From positions 31,487 through 95,486 of the forward strand of contig JADIIU010000051.1 in NCBI GenBank assembly GCA_027603945.1: a stretch of 64,000 nt of DNA. The letters run 5' to 3'. This stretch comes from Terramyces sp. JEL0728. Its lineage: Eukaryota > Chytridiomycota > Chytridiomycetes > Rhizophydiales > Terramycetaceae. The first letter of the stretch is position 1. Every line of letters begins with the position of its first letter. The position numbers and the translations under genes were made by a program. The notes beneath the pieces were generated by a model. That model was not told where the DNA came from. It did no database searches and saw nothing but the letters and a program-made list of their open reading frames with translations. Positions 45,669 through 58,254 of this stretch are shown piece after piece.

Positions 45669-46017
45669 TTGTATTGTATTACAGATAATATACAATTTTT
45701 CAAATATTTTATGGAATCCAGGAGTTGAACCAGTAGTTTCGTGAATGGGCACTAATTTTTATTTTTGCTCTTAGGAATCTGGGATATTGAGTCATGGTAT
45801 CGCTGACACTGTCTAGAATTTAATTAGCAGTTTCTGATAGTAGGCTTTGAAACATTTTGAGGATTGATTGACCAAGGTATGCAGTTGAGTATTCGCTTAG
45901 AGTCGCGACCTTGATGGTGCAGGTATCGTTGCATTTTGAGAGCCGCCGATCGAAATAAAATCACTTTTAAAGCAACTTGTCGGTAAACGCGTGTTTTGAG
46001 TTGAACAAACATCTCCA
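45669..46017 (+). other. Intergenic region between eS26 and CEP290
   Basis: About 350 bp holding the eS26 3' end and the CEP290 upstream region. No gene seen. Confidence 0.45.
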
Positions 46018-49000
46018 ATGTTTTCTTGGGATGAAATACTTGCGCTGACAGAAGAAAACTTTCTTCAAGTACAAACAATTAATCCAGGGAGGAAACACAG
46101 CTTCAAATATTGATACAATATATTACAACCTGGTTTCTTTCAACTTTGACAAGATCGATGATCGAGCAACTACGGATAATTTTCAGCACTTGATGAAAAT
46201 CACACAGCTAGTCCTGCAGTACCTTTGCTTAACCATAGAGCCAAGAATAACCTGCTCTTGGAATCAGAAGCACAGCTGGAAGTTGAAAAGCACAAATCGC
46301 GCGAATACGAAATTGAGCTCAAACGGTTAAGGATATATGGAAAGGGAGACAAGTTTGCGCCAGGTAACTTGCAATATAACAAGATATTCGCAATTTGCAG
46401 GAAGAGCTGATTGAATTGGAAAAGAACTATGAAAACTTGCAACGCAATTTGGAAGAGACAGAAGAAACCCTCGAGCAGGAACGACAAACGAACGCAGCTT
46501 CTCAGCAGGTGCTTTATATTAACACAGTTGGCAAAAGAAGAAAAACAAAGGTTGCTGGTTTTGCAGGACACAAACAAACGTCTCGAGGCAGACTTGCGTG
46601 AAACAAAAATGCAACTGTCAACGCAGAGAAACAAACTGCATTCAAAGAATGATGGTGAATCGCAAAAAGCAATTATTGATCAAAAGAACCATGAACTGAA
46701 TCAATTCGCAGAGGAAATTAAGCTGCTAAGCACTGAAAATCAGCAACTGAATGTTGAATTGGAGGCTGTAACTACAGAGCTGGAAGCAGCTGTTACTGAA
46801 ATAGAACAGACAACTAATGAAATCGAATCATTGCGCGTTGTTCTCGCCGAAACTGATGATAAAATTGACCAGATAAACGATGAGAGGGATGCGCTTAAAA
46901 TCAAAGTGGAAGACATGTCAGATCAACTGGAAAGCAAGGACAAGGAAAATAAAAAAGAAGTGAGAAAGATGCAAATAAAGATGGCATCTCTGCAAGACGA
47001 GCTGACGGAATATAGCATCAATAAACAACAAACCGACATTAAACTCAAAGAACTACAAGAAATAATCAACAAACTACATGAAAACGATTCAATTGAGTTT
47101 ATCGACCAGCTCAAACAAGAAATTGAAACCAAAGAAGCTACAATTGCAAAGCAAAAGAAAGAAATACAAGAGGCTGCTACTGACTTTGAATTGCTTGCAA
47201 ACGATTGGAATAGGGTGGATCAAATACTGTCGGGAATGGTAGCCATCTTTAACCTAGCAAGCAAACCCTAAAATTCAAGTGCAGAAACATAAAATTGAAT
47301 TACCAAGTGCAGTAAAACTAAAAGAAAAAATCATTTTGCTGAAACAACAACGAAGGGAGGATCAAGAACGCATAGATTCACTCTTAACCTCAATCAGCGA
47401 GAGAGAAAAAGAAATTGTAGATTTGAAAAAATATGTATTAAAGTTTGAGAATGGAGAATATGGACTTGCAGAAGCTATAAAAGAGACGAAAATCTTGAAA
47501 TCGCAAATACAGCTAATGGAAAAAGAAATTATTCGGCATACAGCCAAAATAACAGACCTGGAAGCACAAGTATACATCTCTAATCTAGTGCTCTGATATT
47601 ATTGAAGAAAACTATGGATTAAGAGGTCAATTAGGGTTAGGCGAATCTAAACTCGATTTTACCAATTTCAAAAAACTTAAAGTTATTGAGCTGGAAAAAA
47701 CTAAAGCCCTCGTTCTCGCTCTACAAAAAGAGATTGAAGCACTGGAGGAAGAGCGGTTGCAGTTTAAAGCAAAATTACGGCTACAGGCTATGGAGAGAGG
47801 CGAAAGAGCGGTTGAGCTTGGGCTAGATGTATCCGATTTGATTGCAGTTGAAGAATACGCAGACAGGTTGCGTAGAGGGGATGTCAAAAAAGACACTATT
47901 CAGGATGCAAGACCATTAATTCGTGAAACTAAATTTGAAAAACTATTGACCCAACTAGAGAATAGTTTTGTTGTGCAGACTGAAACAAGAGAAAAACTGG
48001 AAAAGAATCAGGAAAAGATGCTTGCAATGCAAACTGAGTGCGAATTACTTGAATCTACAATAATGGAATTGAGTAGAGCTTTGACTGATCAAAACGACTT
48101 GTCTGCTCCTAGCCAGCAAAAAATTGACCAATTAAACAAATTATTGACCTCCAAACATCAATCGCAAAATGTTAAAGTGAATACTGCACTCAAACTACTG
48201 GATACTAGTGTGAAAAACAAGACAAAATCATTTAAATTGGATTTAGAGTACAAAAATAAAGAGATTGCTGATTTAAAAGACAAGATCAAAACAATGGAAG
48301 ACATTAAAGTAACACAGATGGTTGATATTGAAAAATTGAATGGAAAGTTGAACAAAATGGTAGAGATTAATGAGCATCTGCAAGCTGAAAAGAAAATTAA
48401 AGTGCCAGTCGAAGAGCTCTTGGATAAACCACTTGGGTTTATGGATTTAGTTGAGCAGCTAATTGAATGTAGACAGGAAATAGAAAGAAAGAATTCAGAA
48501 ATAGAAAAATCAAACCGAGAAATGAATACACTGAAAGAAAAGTATGATCCAATAGCAGCAAAAGCGAAAGGCTTGTATGGCCAATACATACACACAAAGA
48601 AAAAATACCACGAGGAAATAGAGAGTTGCAGAAAACAGATTGAAAATCTTGAAAAATCAAACCAAGAATTGCAGATTAAAGCAAAGGGCTACGACGATTT
48701 GAATGAGGCTGCTATTTCTGGCGATCAAGCTCTTGCAAGAAAAGTAGTTCAATGGCAACGAAAAGCAGTTGTACTCGAGGTGAACGAAAAATCAACAGCT
48801 AGAAAGATAGCATCACTCAGCACTACATGCCAATTACTTGAAAAAGAAACCAAAATGTACAGGGTAAGCTTTCTAATGACACAAGGAAAATATTGACGAG
48901 ATTGAAAATGTCGCAACGCAAACTATTTCAAGGATGAACCAAAAACAAAAAGAGTTGCAAGCTACTGTGACTGATTTGCACGAAAGGCTTGCACACTCTG

Positions 49001-52000
49001 TCCCTTCAGCGCAGCACAAGGCATTGGAGAATACATTGAACATGTATATTTCAAAAGTGCAAATTTTGTCTGATAAACAACAGTATTTGGCGGAAAATGG
49101 GTCATATCCAGCTGCATCAACCGCAGAGTACCAAAAACACAAATCTGATCTTGAATCTGCGCAGTTACAATTACTAGAAACCAACATCAAAATCGCCAAA
49201 TATGAAAACTTTGACAAGCTGCCAATAGAAACTGCTCAATTACGCAAACAAAACGCAAACTTGGAAGCAAAAGCTCAGTTACTTGAAAAGAGAGTTGCAA
49301 TGGCAGATGAGAAAGCTGAGCGGGCTGTTCAATCTGAAAATAAAATGAAGGAACAAATTCAGCAAACTGACAAGCTTTATCTTGAAAGCAAAGACCAGCA
49401 AATTACTCTGCAAGAGGAAAAATTGGATTTATTAAACCAGTATGAAGGTGGAGCAACAAAAACCGAAAATGTAGCAAACCTTTCGAAAATATCAGAGCTT
49501 GAAAATTCTGTCCGATCATTGAATGCTGAAGTAGATAAATGTATTGCTTTATTAATCCAGACAAAAATTTAGCCGAAATTGCAACCAAACAAGCGTCCCA
49601 TCTAATGCTACAGCTCGGAAGTGAGGACAAGGAAATCAGTATCCTCAAAGCTGCCGTGAAAGAATTGCAAATGCATGATGATGAGAAGTTGATCATCGGA
49701 GAACTACATGAACACATATTATCACTCCAAAAATCCCAAGATCATGCCATTAACCAAGCCAAAGAATTGAAAACAAAATGTATACGATTAGAAAGTGTGA
49801 TTGTGAATGTAAATATTCTTAATTCAGCTGGAAACTGTCATTTCAAATCAAGACAAGATTATTTTCGAATTGAGAATAAAAACAAAGGAGCGGTTGCAGC
49901 AGCTACAAACAAGGTTGTCGGAACAAAGAATCAAGCTAGCTGGATCCGTTACAGCAGACAAGCATGAGGCAAGTCCAATTAATATTAGCGGATAGTAAAT
50001 TCAGCAATTAGGTCGGCTGAACGGTGTCAAGAGCTCCAAAATAAAATTGCAGACATCAAGTATCTCTACGAAAAATGCCAGAGTATCTATGAATTGATCT
50101 AGATGAAATAGATGTGTTGCGTATCAAAGACTCTCTATCGAACGACCTGGTAGAAAGTCTAAAGAATAATACAAATTCACATAGGAGAATCTTGGCCTGG
50201 CATGAAAAAACTGCTGCTGCTCAAGCACAATTGCTAGATGTCGAAAGAAAACTCGAAACATTACGCCAAGAATCTGCGAGAAGAGATGTTGATACAACAG
50301 CACAACTGAAACGGATCGAAGAATTGGAAAATACATTACTTCAACTAAACAATAAGCACGATTTCCAATTACTCGAGTGGGAAAAACAACAGGGAGAGTT
50401 TGAAAAGACTGTTGCCCAGTATGAAGAAGAAAGAGACAGGATTTACTTATCGACTACCTCGGCTGAAATGAAGGAAACTTTGCCGGATAGATCACTTCCA
50501 ATTGGCGAACAACTTGAAGTTTCGTTGAGATTGCTAGTAGAACGGACGAGACAAATTAAAGTCGTAAACGCAAGGCATGCGGAACTAGAAGAGCAATACA
50601 CTGCTACCTCCAAGGCTATAAAAACAAATCAAAACCTTGCTGATGAATATCTGGTACAAATCAAACGCTTGGAAGTGGAAAGAGACGAACTGAGGTATCA
50701 CAGTGCCAGCCTTCCTGCTACCGTTGAAGAAGTACGAAGCAATGTTGGAGATAAATCAAGGATCAGAGAATCTAATGCTCTGAAATTTGCCCAGGAAACT
50801 GTTCAATCGTTACAGAAACAATTAGTACAGAAAGGAGAATTGGTGGAAAAGTACAGGGATATGCTGCAGACAATTAGAAAAGAGTGCATGATGAAATATT
50901 CTGTTTCAGCACTAGAAGAAAAGAATAAACTGATCCATTCCCTCAACATGAAGGAAATCAATAGATATCAAAATCCAGAGTTAATGGAAGTGAAAACGCA
51001 CGAGAAGGATTCGCTTCCGGAAATAGAAATGATTGGCGAGTTACAAAAGTTGGTCAGCACAAAAGATGCACTTATAGAACAGCTAAATGCACAAATTGCA
51101 GAAAAAGAATCCAAACTTGGATCGTTGCAAAGTGATGGCAAAAAGCAGGAAAGTGATTTTACCGCCAAAGTCCATTCTCTGGAGGCAGCTATCAAAGAAT
51201 TTGAAACTAAAATTTCAACTTTGGAAAAAGAATTGCAAATACAAATTGAAGAAAACAACAAGCCGCCAATTCAGGACCTCTCTGACGTAGTTCATAGATT
51301 AGAGCAAGAAAATGATTCTAAACAGCAAACTATTAATTCATTGACGAGAGCAATCAAAAAGCTTAAAGGCCAATTGCTAAGCTTGACAAAGCAATTGGAA
51401 ACTAAGCAAATAGTCGAACAGCAGAATTTCAGTTATTCCGAAGATGTACTGAATCAAAAGACCAAACCATTGGCAGACAGAATCACACAGTTGGAAGCTA
51501 AAGTTAAAAGACTTTTAGAAAATAACGATAAACTAAAGAAAGAAAACGAAATGTTGCAGCAGGATATGGAAAGAGTTTCTTCAGAGTTGGTTTTCAAGAC
51601 TGTTGAAGAATCCAAACTACAAAATCAACTGATGGTCTGTAAAAGCAAGCTGCAGCAAGCAAACATGTTGAATGAAGATGAATTTAAAAACATAAAGACG
51701 GACTTTCAAAGACCATTTTCGAGCACCTCAAACAAACCCGCTGATAACTTTACTACCTGGGAAATTGAAAAAGTTTTGCAAAAGAAAATCGATGGGCTAA
51801 GGGGGAAGCTGAAAACAAAAACTATGGAGCTGGAATCAGCTTTGAAAACTGTTTCAACCTTAAGAGAGTCCCATAGCAGAGTTGAAAAGGATAGAGTACG
51901 GCTGCAATTGAAAATCAACAAATTGGTCCAGCAAAAAATAGATGTACCACCGCCAAAACTGCCTGAAAAGGTTAAAGAAGCAAACGAGCCTTCCACAAAC

Positions 52001-52790
52001 CTCTCACTGCTCGATTTAGGATTTACAACGCTAAAACAAAGTGAAATCAAGCTATTGGAACAGAAATCTCGCGGCGATTTGATTCAAATCATTGGAGCAT
52101 TGACTAAAGAAATCGAAAAAATGAATTTACCCAAAGAACAGTCCATGTCTCAAGTCAAGTACGCAGAGCTGCTCAAACAATTCAACAAAATGAAGACGGA
52201 CTATCAACAGACTGATCAATTGCATAAAGACTGTAGCGAATACAAAGAAACCCTCAAAAAGATGGAACAGGAGAGTGTAAAGATCAGACAAAAGCTTCGT
52301 AAAGAATCAGAAAAGACAAAAACTGTTGAAGCTAAAAATAAGGAAATCAACATTTCAAATGAAGAATTGATCAAAGAAATTGTAGAATTGCGCAAACTTG
52401 TTGGTGGAATCGATACTGCAAAAGAACCAGCCGAGGACTACGTATCCCATATTTAATCAAGGCATCGATAATTAAAGAAAAAGAGACGCTGATTCAGCAG
52501 TTAATGAATCCTGATACCAATGAAATGGCACATTTCGCATCAGAAAATAGAAACTTGAAACGGCAGGTTGACGTATTAAATTTGCGAGTTGCCAAGTTAT
52601 CCGAGAGTAAAACATTTAACCTCAAAGATCTCCAAGTGGAGAATCAACAGCTGAAAAGTAACAATATTTGATGGTAGGTCAATTGGAACAGTATATGGGC
52701 TTAAACGAAGAGTTGGAGGATTTGAGGTATAATTATAAAGAAAGTGTCAAGCAAGTCGTCATGTATGAGCAGCAACTGTCAATGAAATAA
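46018..52790 (+). CDS. CEP290: CEP290, ciliary transition-zone coiled-coil protein
   Basis: 2171 residues, nearly all coiled coil, slightly shorter than the animal protein. Collinear landmarks: N-terminal MFSWDEILALTEENF; FENGEYGLAEAIKETKILK; IEALEEERLQFKAKLRLQ; AVVLEVNEKSTARKIA; RSLPIGEQLEVSLRLL; and the C-terminal ELEDLRYNYKESVKQ. CEP290 links ciliary membrane and microtubules and gates entry to the flagellum. Thirteen introns: 46069-46087, 46219-46238, 46364-46383, 46509-46527, 47239-47257, 47570-47588, 48865-48886, 49541-49560, 49809-49827, 49969-49988 (GC-AG), 50083-50102, 52442-52461 and 52658-52677. With these removed the length is an exact multiple of three. Confidence 0.93.
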
Positions 52791-52893
52791 AGCAAGTGTA
52801 ATTTCGCCAGTGCTAATCTCTACTTATGAGAGCCTAGCTGTTAGTGTTTATGGTTTTTGGGATGCCAGTTGCTTTTTCACCACGTAATCGCAA

Positions 52894-54463
52894 ATGGTGC
52901 AAACTAGGAGCGGGAAAAGGACAGGCAAGTCAGACAAAGAAGAAACTCAGCCGCTAATACACAAAATGGAATCCAAGGACGTCAACAATCTAATCCTATT
53001 GGTGATATTATATCTTTTGCAAGGAGTACCGCTTGGTCTTAGCTTTGGCTCAGTTCCATACTTGCTCAAATCCAAGCTTAATTACAGTGACTTGGCATTA
53101 TTCTCACTTTCATCATATCCATATTCACTCAAACTGTTATGGTCGCCAATTGTAGATTCGCTGTATTTCAAATCTATTGGAAGGAGAAAATCTTGGATTT
53201 TACCTATTCAATTTATCCTAGGGTTGTGCTTGGTGTTTGTCGGGTACCATATTGATGAATTATTGGAAGGCGATATACCAGTTGCCTTGATTGCGGTTGT
53301 TTTCACGATTATGGTTTTCCTTTGTGCTACTCAGGATATTGCTGTTGATGGATGGGCTCTATCGCTTTTAACCGATGAAAATAAGGTACTTGTTGCTTGA
53401 TAGAGACCTATGCTTCGACTGCTCAGACCATTGGATTAAACACTGGATACTTTCTTTCTTTTACAGTATTTTTAGCATTCAACTCTCCGGAATTTTGCAA
53501 CGCTTATATTAGGGGCACTCCGTCAGATTTAGGATTGCTTACACTTGGGCAGTACTTGTTCTTTTGGGGAGTTATGTTTTTAGTCTGCGATTTCTGCTTA
53601 TTGTTTTTCACTGAAACAGCAGACCACCTTGAAGAAGAATCAATAACCTCTGTCTACAAGACTATTATTGATATCTGTCACATGAAGCACATGCAGAAAT
53701 TCATTGCAATCTTGATGATTTGTAAAATTGGGTTTCAAGCAAACGAGGCTGTAACAGGATTGAAGTTATTGGAGCTTGGATTCAACAAGGAGTATCTCGC
53801 GCTGTCTGTTTTGCTGGATTTCCCATTGCAAATGGTTTTCGGATACTATGCTGCAAAATGGAGCAGGTAATATGGATTAATGTAGTGGTAGACGGCCGTT
53901 ATTACCGTGGCTGTATGGATTTTATGGCAGATTGCTAGCTGCCGTGGTTGGGATGGCAGTGGTGTACAATTATCCAAAAGAAGGAGTGACAACCACTTAC
54001 CTTGTTATTGTAATGTCTGCAACTGTTCTTTCCTCATTTATGAATACAATTCAATTCGTGGGAATGGGGTCGTTCTTTACCAAGATCTCTGATCCGGCAA
54101 TTGGTATCCATTTTTAATCTAGGTGGAACGTATATGACGTTTTTGAATACTTTGAGCAATTTGGGTGGTACTTGGCCGCGCTATTTCATCTTGTTGGCTG
54201 TGGACCACTTTACCGTTGCTCCGTGCTCTGTGAATTCACCTGAAGGTCTGCCAATTAAATGTGCAGAGGACAAACATAAAGATCAATGCAGTGCTCTTGG
54301 AGGTACGTGCAATTACATCCAAGATGGTTACTACTATGTCAACACCGTTTGTTTCATTTTCGGACTGGTGAGTTTATTGCTGTACATCAAACCGCAAATC
54401 AAGAAATTAGAAGGGCTGTCTGATGAAATGTGGAGACTTTCCAAATACAAGAAAACGAAATAA
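52894..54463 (+). CDS. Acetyl-CoA transporter (SLC33A1/AT-1-like, major facilitator)
   Basis: 503 residues with about eleven hydrophobic segments. Family blocks: LYLLQGVPLGLSFGSVPYLL, WSPIVDSLYFKSIGRRKSW, ATQDIAVDGWALSLLT, GGTYMTFLNTLSNLGGTWP. Imports acetyl-CoA into the ER lumen in animals. Introns: 53386-53405 (20 nt), 53867-53885 (19) and 54104-54122 (19). The C-terminus ends WRLSKYKKTK. Confidence 0.92.
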
Positions 54464-55022
54464 AATACTTTGCACAGCGTGTAATACAGCTCCATGGCTA
54501 CTAGAGCCGTCTATCCGCTGTCAACTCGCGAGCTCTTTAAGTGTCCCGACACTCAAATGCAAAGTGAAAATCAATGATAATTTATTGGTAGAACCGTTCA
54601 GAACATATTATGAATTTCATATAACGTCATGGTCAAATCCCTGATGGTTGGTTCAGGCGCATCCTTTGGTTTCTTTACAATATTCTGGTGTTCAGCCAAA
54701 CTACATTAACACCGCTTACCTTGCTAGTTTCTTTTCCAATTTAGGATCAAACCCCATCCCAACATACTGTTCAGTACGTAAAATTGATGCACCTGGGAAC
54801 ATTCCGTTGCAAGGAGTGACAATACCAGCTTTTGGGAGTGGTTGTAGTTGGTACTGTGATGGGTTTTTGTCGAGTGAAGGTCGTCTTGGAATATCGTTAA
54901 TCACTGGTGCTGGCGATGGCATCTTGGATTTCTTGCTTTTCTGGTTTATTTATATATTTGTTAGAACAATGGCCGTGGAAAGGACCCAGTCTCAATTCAA
55001 AATGACAGCAATCATCACATGA
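54464..55022 (+). CDS. Unresolved coding locus, possible small membrane protein
   Basis: Two long overlapping plus-strand frames suggest a gene, but I could not join them. The first is open to 54644 (KCKVKINDNLLVEPFRTYYEF). The second covers 54648-55022 (PIPTYCSVRKIDAPGNIPLQ, then a hydrophobic segment and VERTQSQFKMTAIIT). A third frame encodes a hydrophobic stretch RILWFLYNILVFSQTTL and is reached by a 25-nt intron starting at the GTC near 54627. An ATG lies at about 54493. No family recognised; boundaries are approximate. Confidence 0.35.
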
Positions 55023-55382
55023 TTTCCTGTACACGGCTTTCTACTTTGTTATCAGCCGTCCCCATCTAGCACTTGGTTTTCTGCGGGTTGATTGCTGCAG
55101 TAAGCAATTACCGCGAATTCATAATTTTTTGCACATTTAGGAATAACCACCCGGTTGGATTATTATAGGTTTGCTCTCTGAGGTCCTTTAGTACCGCGAA
55201 TTGTGTCCACTAAGCTTTCTTCTCTTGCCTAAAACTCTGGAATTATTAAAATGTGCCGCCAATTGTCATATAAGAGAAATACAATATTTTGGGGCTTCAT
55301 ACCAAAGGGTGTTATATTGCAATTAAAAAAATGAGCATAAAGTACCAGACATTTGACTACGATAACATTATTATCCACTTTA
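55023..55382. other. Intergenic region
   Basis: About 360 bp between convergent genes. No RNA gene, repeat or coding frame seen. Confidence 0.45.
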
Positions 55383-56387
55383 TTACCCCCGCAAAATACG
55401 GTTGAGTTTCTTGTCGGCAGTCTTCAAAGTCCCTTCCACTCGAGTAACTCCATCATCTACCTGCTCCAACATTGTATTTTGAGCATCTAGCTCATTGGAT
55501 ATAGTAAGCCCAATTTCTTTTTGTCTCTTTACAATCTCAGCCAACGAATCTAGTTGGTTATCTTGCATTTTCATTTCTTGGTTTTGTAGCTGTAATAATT
55601 CCTGGCTATTTAGATTTCTTGTTCGTTCAGTTTCTTGTGCAACCCCAAATTTTCTTGTTGATCTTGGCGATTGAATGGCAGTGTAATTGAACTCTGGTGG
55701 TGCAGATACAGTGGAAGCGTCCGTTTGGGTTTGCTTTGCGGTTGCTTTGATATTGTCCAACAAATCCTGTCTGCGAATAATTTCTCCACTCGATAATGAA
55801 TTCTTGGAACTTGGATCATTTAAACTCGCTTCTAACTTGCCTATGATTTCGTCAACTTGTCGTAGTCCTTTTACTGCCTGAATTTTATTTGCTTGTGCAG
55901 CAGAAGTATCTCCTCCTTTCACAAATCTGTCCTTGTTGATGAGAAAAGTTTTGATATCAGATATAAATGAAACCAACGATTCATATTCTTGTATCCATTT
56001 GGAGGGATCAATTTGATTAACAGACAAGAGATTGATCTGATCTACAACTGTAGTATCTGGTAATCCCAGAAACTCTTGCCACGGTTTGCTGCGTCTCCAA
56101 GTCGAGTCTTTTGAATACAATAATGTTTGCAAATAGAGAGCCAATGCCTCCTGCCTCTCTTTGATGACTTCATTTGTAAAGTTCATCAGCGTTTTCCTTG
56201 GCAGTTCACAAGGAGGCGTTTGTATATCCAGTAACTTCTTGTGAAGATCATCAAATTCGGAATATCGTTTAGTCACTGTCCAAGATTTGACTGGGCCTCT
56301 AATATTGATTATATACACGGTGTGTTTTTTTGGTTTGAGCAATTCTCTGGTTTCTCGAATTTCAATACTTGAGATTGGTTCTTGCAT
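55383..56387 (-). CDS. VAM7: Vam7-like Qc-SNARE with PX domain
   Basis: 334 residues, no intron. PX domain at residues 1-115 (VTKRYSEFDDLHKKL, CELPRKTLMNFTNEV, KERQEALALYLQTLL), a linker with Ser-rich stretch, then a C-terminal SNARE helix (LAEIVKRQKEIGLTIS, DGVTRVEGTLKTADKKL). No membrane anchor, as in yeast Vam7, which is recruited to vacuoles by PI3P and drives homotypic fusion. Confidence 0.93.
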   Translation of the reverse strand: MQEPISSIEIRETRELLKPKKHTVYIINIRGPVKSWTVTKRYSEFDDLHKKLLDIQTPPCELPRKTLMNFTNEVIKERQEALALYLQTLLYSKDSTWRRSKPWQEFLGLPDTTVVDQINLLSVNQIDPSKWIQEYESLVSFISDIKTFLINKDRFVKGGDTSAAQANKIQAVKGLRQVDEIIGKLEASLNDPSSKNSLSSGEIIRRQDLLDNIKATAKQTQTDASTVSAPPEFNYTAIQSPRSTRKFGVAQETERTRNLNSQELLQLQNQEMKMQDNQLDSLAEIVKRQKEIGLTISNELDAQNTMLEQVDDGVTRVEGTLKTADKKLNRILRG

Positions 56388-56855
56388 GAGGGCAAGTTTT
56401 TTGAACAGTGATAAAATGCTTCTATTGGAGGTAAATTTGATTGGCCTAGAATACTGTAGAATGGTGCAAGGGAAATTACTCTAATAACTGTTATATTTCG
56501 ATTTGGTGGCACAGCAGCAATTCCATATTCTAGGAATGTCTCGTGAATTCGCAAGTAAATAGGGAATTGTATACCAGATTAGAATTTAATTTTTGAGGAT
56601 AATATCATTCGATGTAGATGTAATATCTCATTAGTAGACAAAGTAATAGGAGCTATTTCACATGTAGATCGCCTATAGAAATGTCAAGTGAAAATAACCC
56701 CAATGATTGCAATGACAGCAAATTTTGGTTTGGCCAAAATTCCGCTAGTTGGGGAATATCTACCGCAAGATAGTCTAATTTCTCGGTTCTGGATGTAGTC
56801 ACAGAATACCTTTCTTTTTTGGATTCTCCTTTCCCAATTTTTTGGAACAAGAAAA
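56388..56855. other. Intergenic region between VAM7 and velvet gene 1
   Basis: About 470 bp divergent spacer. No feature beyond chance short frames on the minus strand. Confidence 0.45.
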
Positions 56856-57436
56856 ATGATGGGCAATTTCAAAGTAATTGTCCGTCAAGTACCGCTCAAA
56901 GGCAGAGAAGCAGGATTAAAGCAGCCCTATCTTAAGAGTTTCCTGTAATTGGATTTTAACATAGATACCCCCCGCTGGTAATTCAAGTGGAATTTGATGT
57001 GCAGCAAACCGTGAAGATGGTTATTGAATTTAATATAGTTGAACGCTTACACTCTAGCTTGCACCTTGATACTATTGCCAGTTGATAAACCACAGGTGCT
57101 GTCAGCTATACAAAACTCTTACTATTGTAAAACTCCTTTTACAGCAAACGTAACAGGGGAGCTCACGACTATAGGCAGAGTGCTGATCGATCCAACAGAC
57201 AACAAACCACAGATATTTTTCATATTTAACGATATTAATATTAAACTTGAGGGCAATTATATTTTCAACTGCATTATAACGAACCTTGAAAGGTAGTCCA
57301 AGTTGACCATAGTAAACTTGTAGTTACCCGCATCGATACCTTGCCATTTACCGTATGCTCCAGAACCACTTACATAAAACCTACTGTGAAGACTCTGTTG
57401 TCTCAAGTGCTGGAAGATCAATATCTTGCAGAGTAA
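56856..57436 (+). CDS. Velvet-domain protein 1
   Basis: 173 residues, essentially a bare velvet domain. The start FKVIVRQVPLKGREAG matches the family's RQxPxxAR opening. YPPLVIQVEF follows the first splice, and PQIFFIFNDINIKLEGNY is the typical FxFxDLSIRxEGxY block. Velvet proteins are fungal transcription regulators that bind DNA through an NF-kB-like fold. Introns: 56945-56964 (20 nt), 57020-57038 (19) and 57293-57312 (20). The end is DTLPFTVCSRTTYIKP plus a short helix. Tandem with velvet gene 2. Confidence 0.85.
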
Positions 57437-58254
57437 TTTCTAAATAGAATCTTTGAACAAACCCAATAATAAATGGAATTGATTTGGCGATGGGCAAAGT
57501 ATCTTCAGAAATACAAGTGCGGGCCCTTCTATATTAGGACTGAATCGGGAGACTGACCAATCAACGTACACCATGTTAAAGTTGACGGCCACAAGGCTCG
57601 TATAGGGACAGTATCTTTGCATCAATTGTTGCCTTGTAAAGACACAAAGTCAAGGGATAATGAATATGGCAATTGAGAGTAAAAGGTGATGAATAATCTC
57701 CAATACAATTATTTTGGTGTTACCTTCCAAAAACAAAATTCACATGATCGAAAAAGTTAATGGACACAAATCAAAGAAACCTCAAATTGGTCTGCACAAC
57801 CACACAGACAAAATAATAGCTCATTATCAACCTATTTCGGCCTTCCGACTGATCTACTGCTATTTTCCACTTTCTTTGCATCCAATTTCCAAATATCCAT
57901 TTCCCAGATTTTTTAATTTCAAGTCATTGCCAGATCAATACTTACGCGAGATACTTTGGTGGTGATCAAGATCTATTGCTTAACCCATGTTCAAATTCGG
58001 AATTAGTAAGGCAGAAGCAAATATTATAGTTTGTCTTGTTTCTTTGCCATTTCTATTCCGAAAGGTGGAGCTGATCAAATATTCTGATCGATATGTAATT
58101 ATAGAATACCTACCAAAGTTTTATGTAAATTGCAAAAGTTAATTATGCAGTAAAGTGCAGATTAGAGGTCAGCAGCAATTTACATACTGTATGAAAAATA
58201 TTCAAGGTGCCAATTATCAAGATATCGCGAAATGAGTTTCCCAAATTTCAGAAA
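57437..58254. other. 818-bp gap between velvet genes without a convincing gene
   Basis: The plus strand has an open stretch at about 57732-57965 from an ATG (MIEKVNGHKSKKPQIGL), histidine- and proline-rich, that I do not recognise. It has no velvet similarity I can see. It could be a small gene, a decayed copy or chance. Confidence 0.35.

Noticed and set aside
45722..45732. Minus-strand tRNA B-box-like ggttcaactcc
   Set aside because: No A-box or acceptor pairing nearby; the T-stem would have two mismatches.
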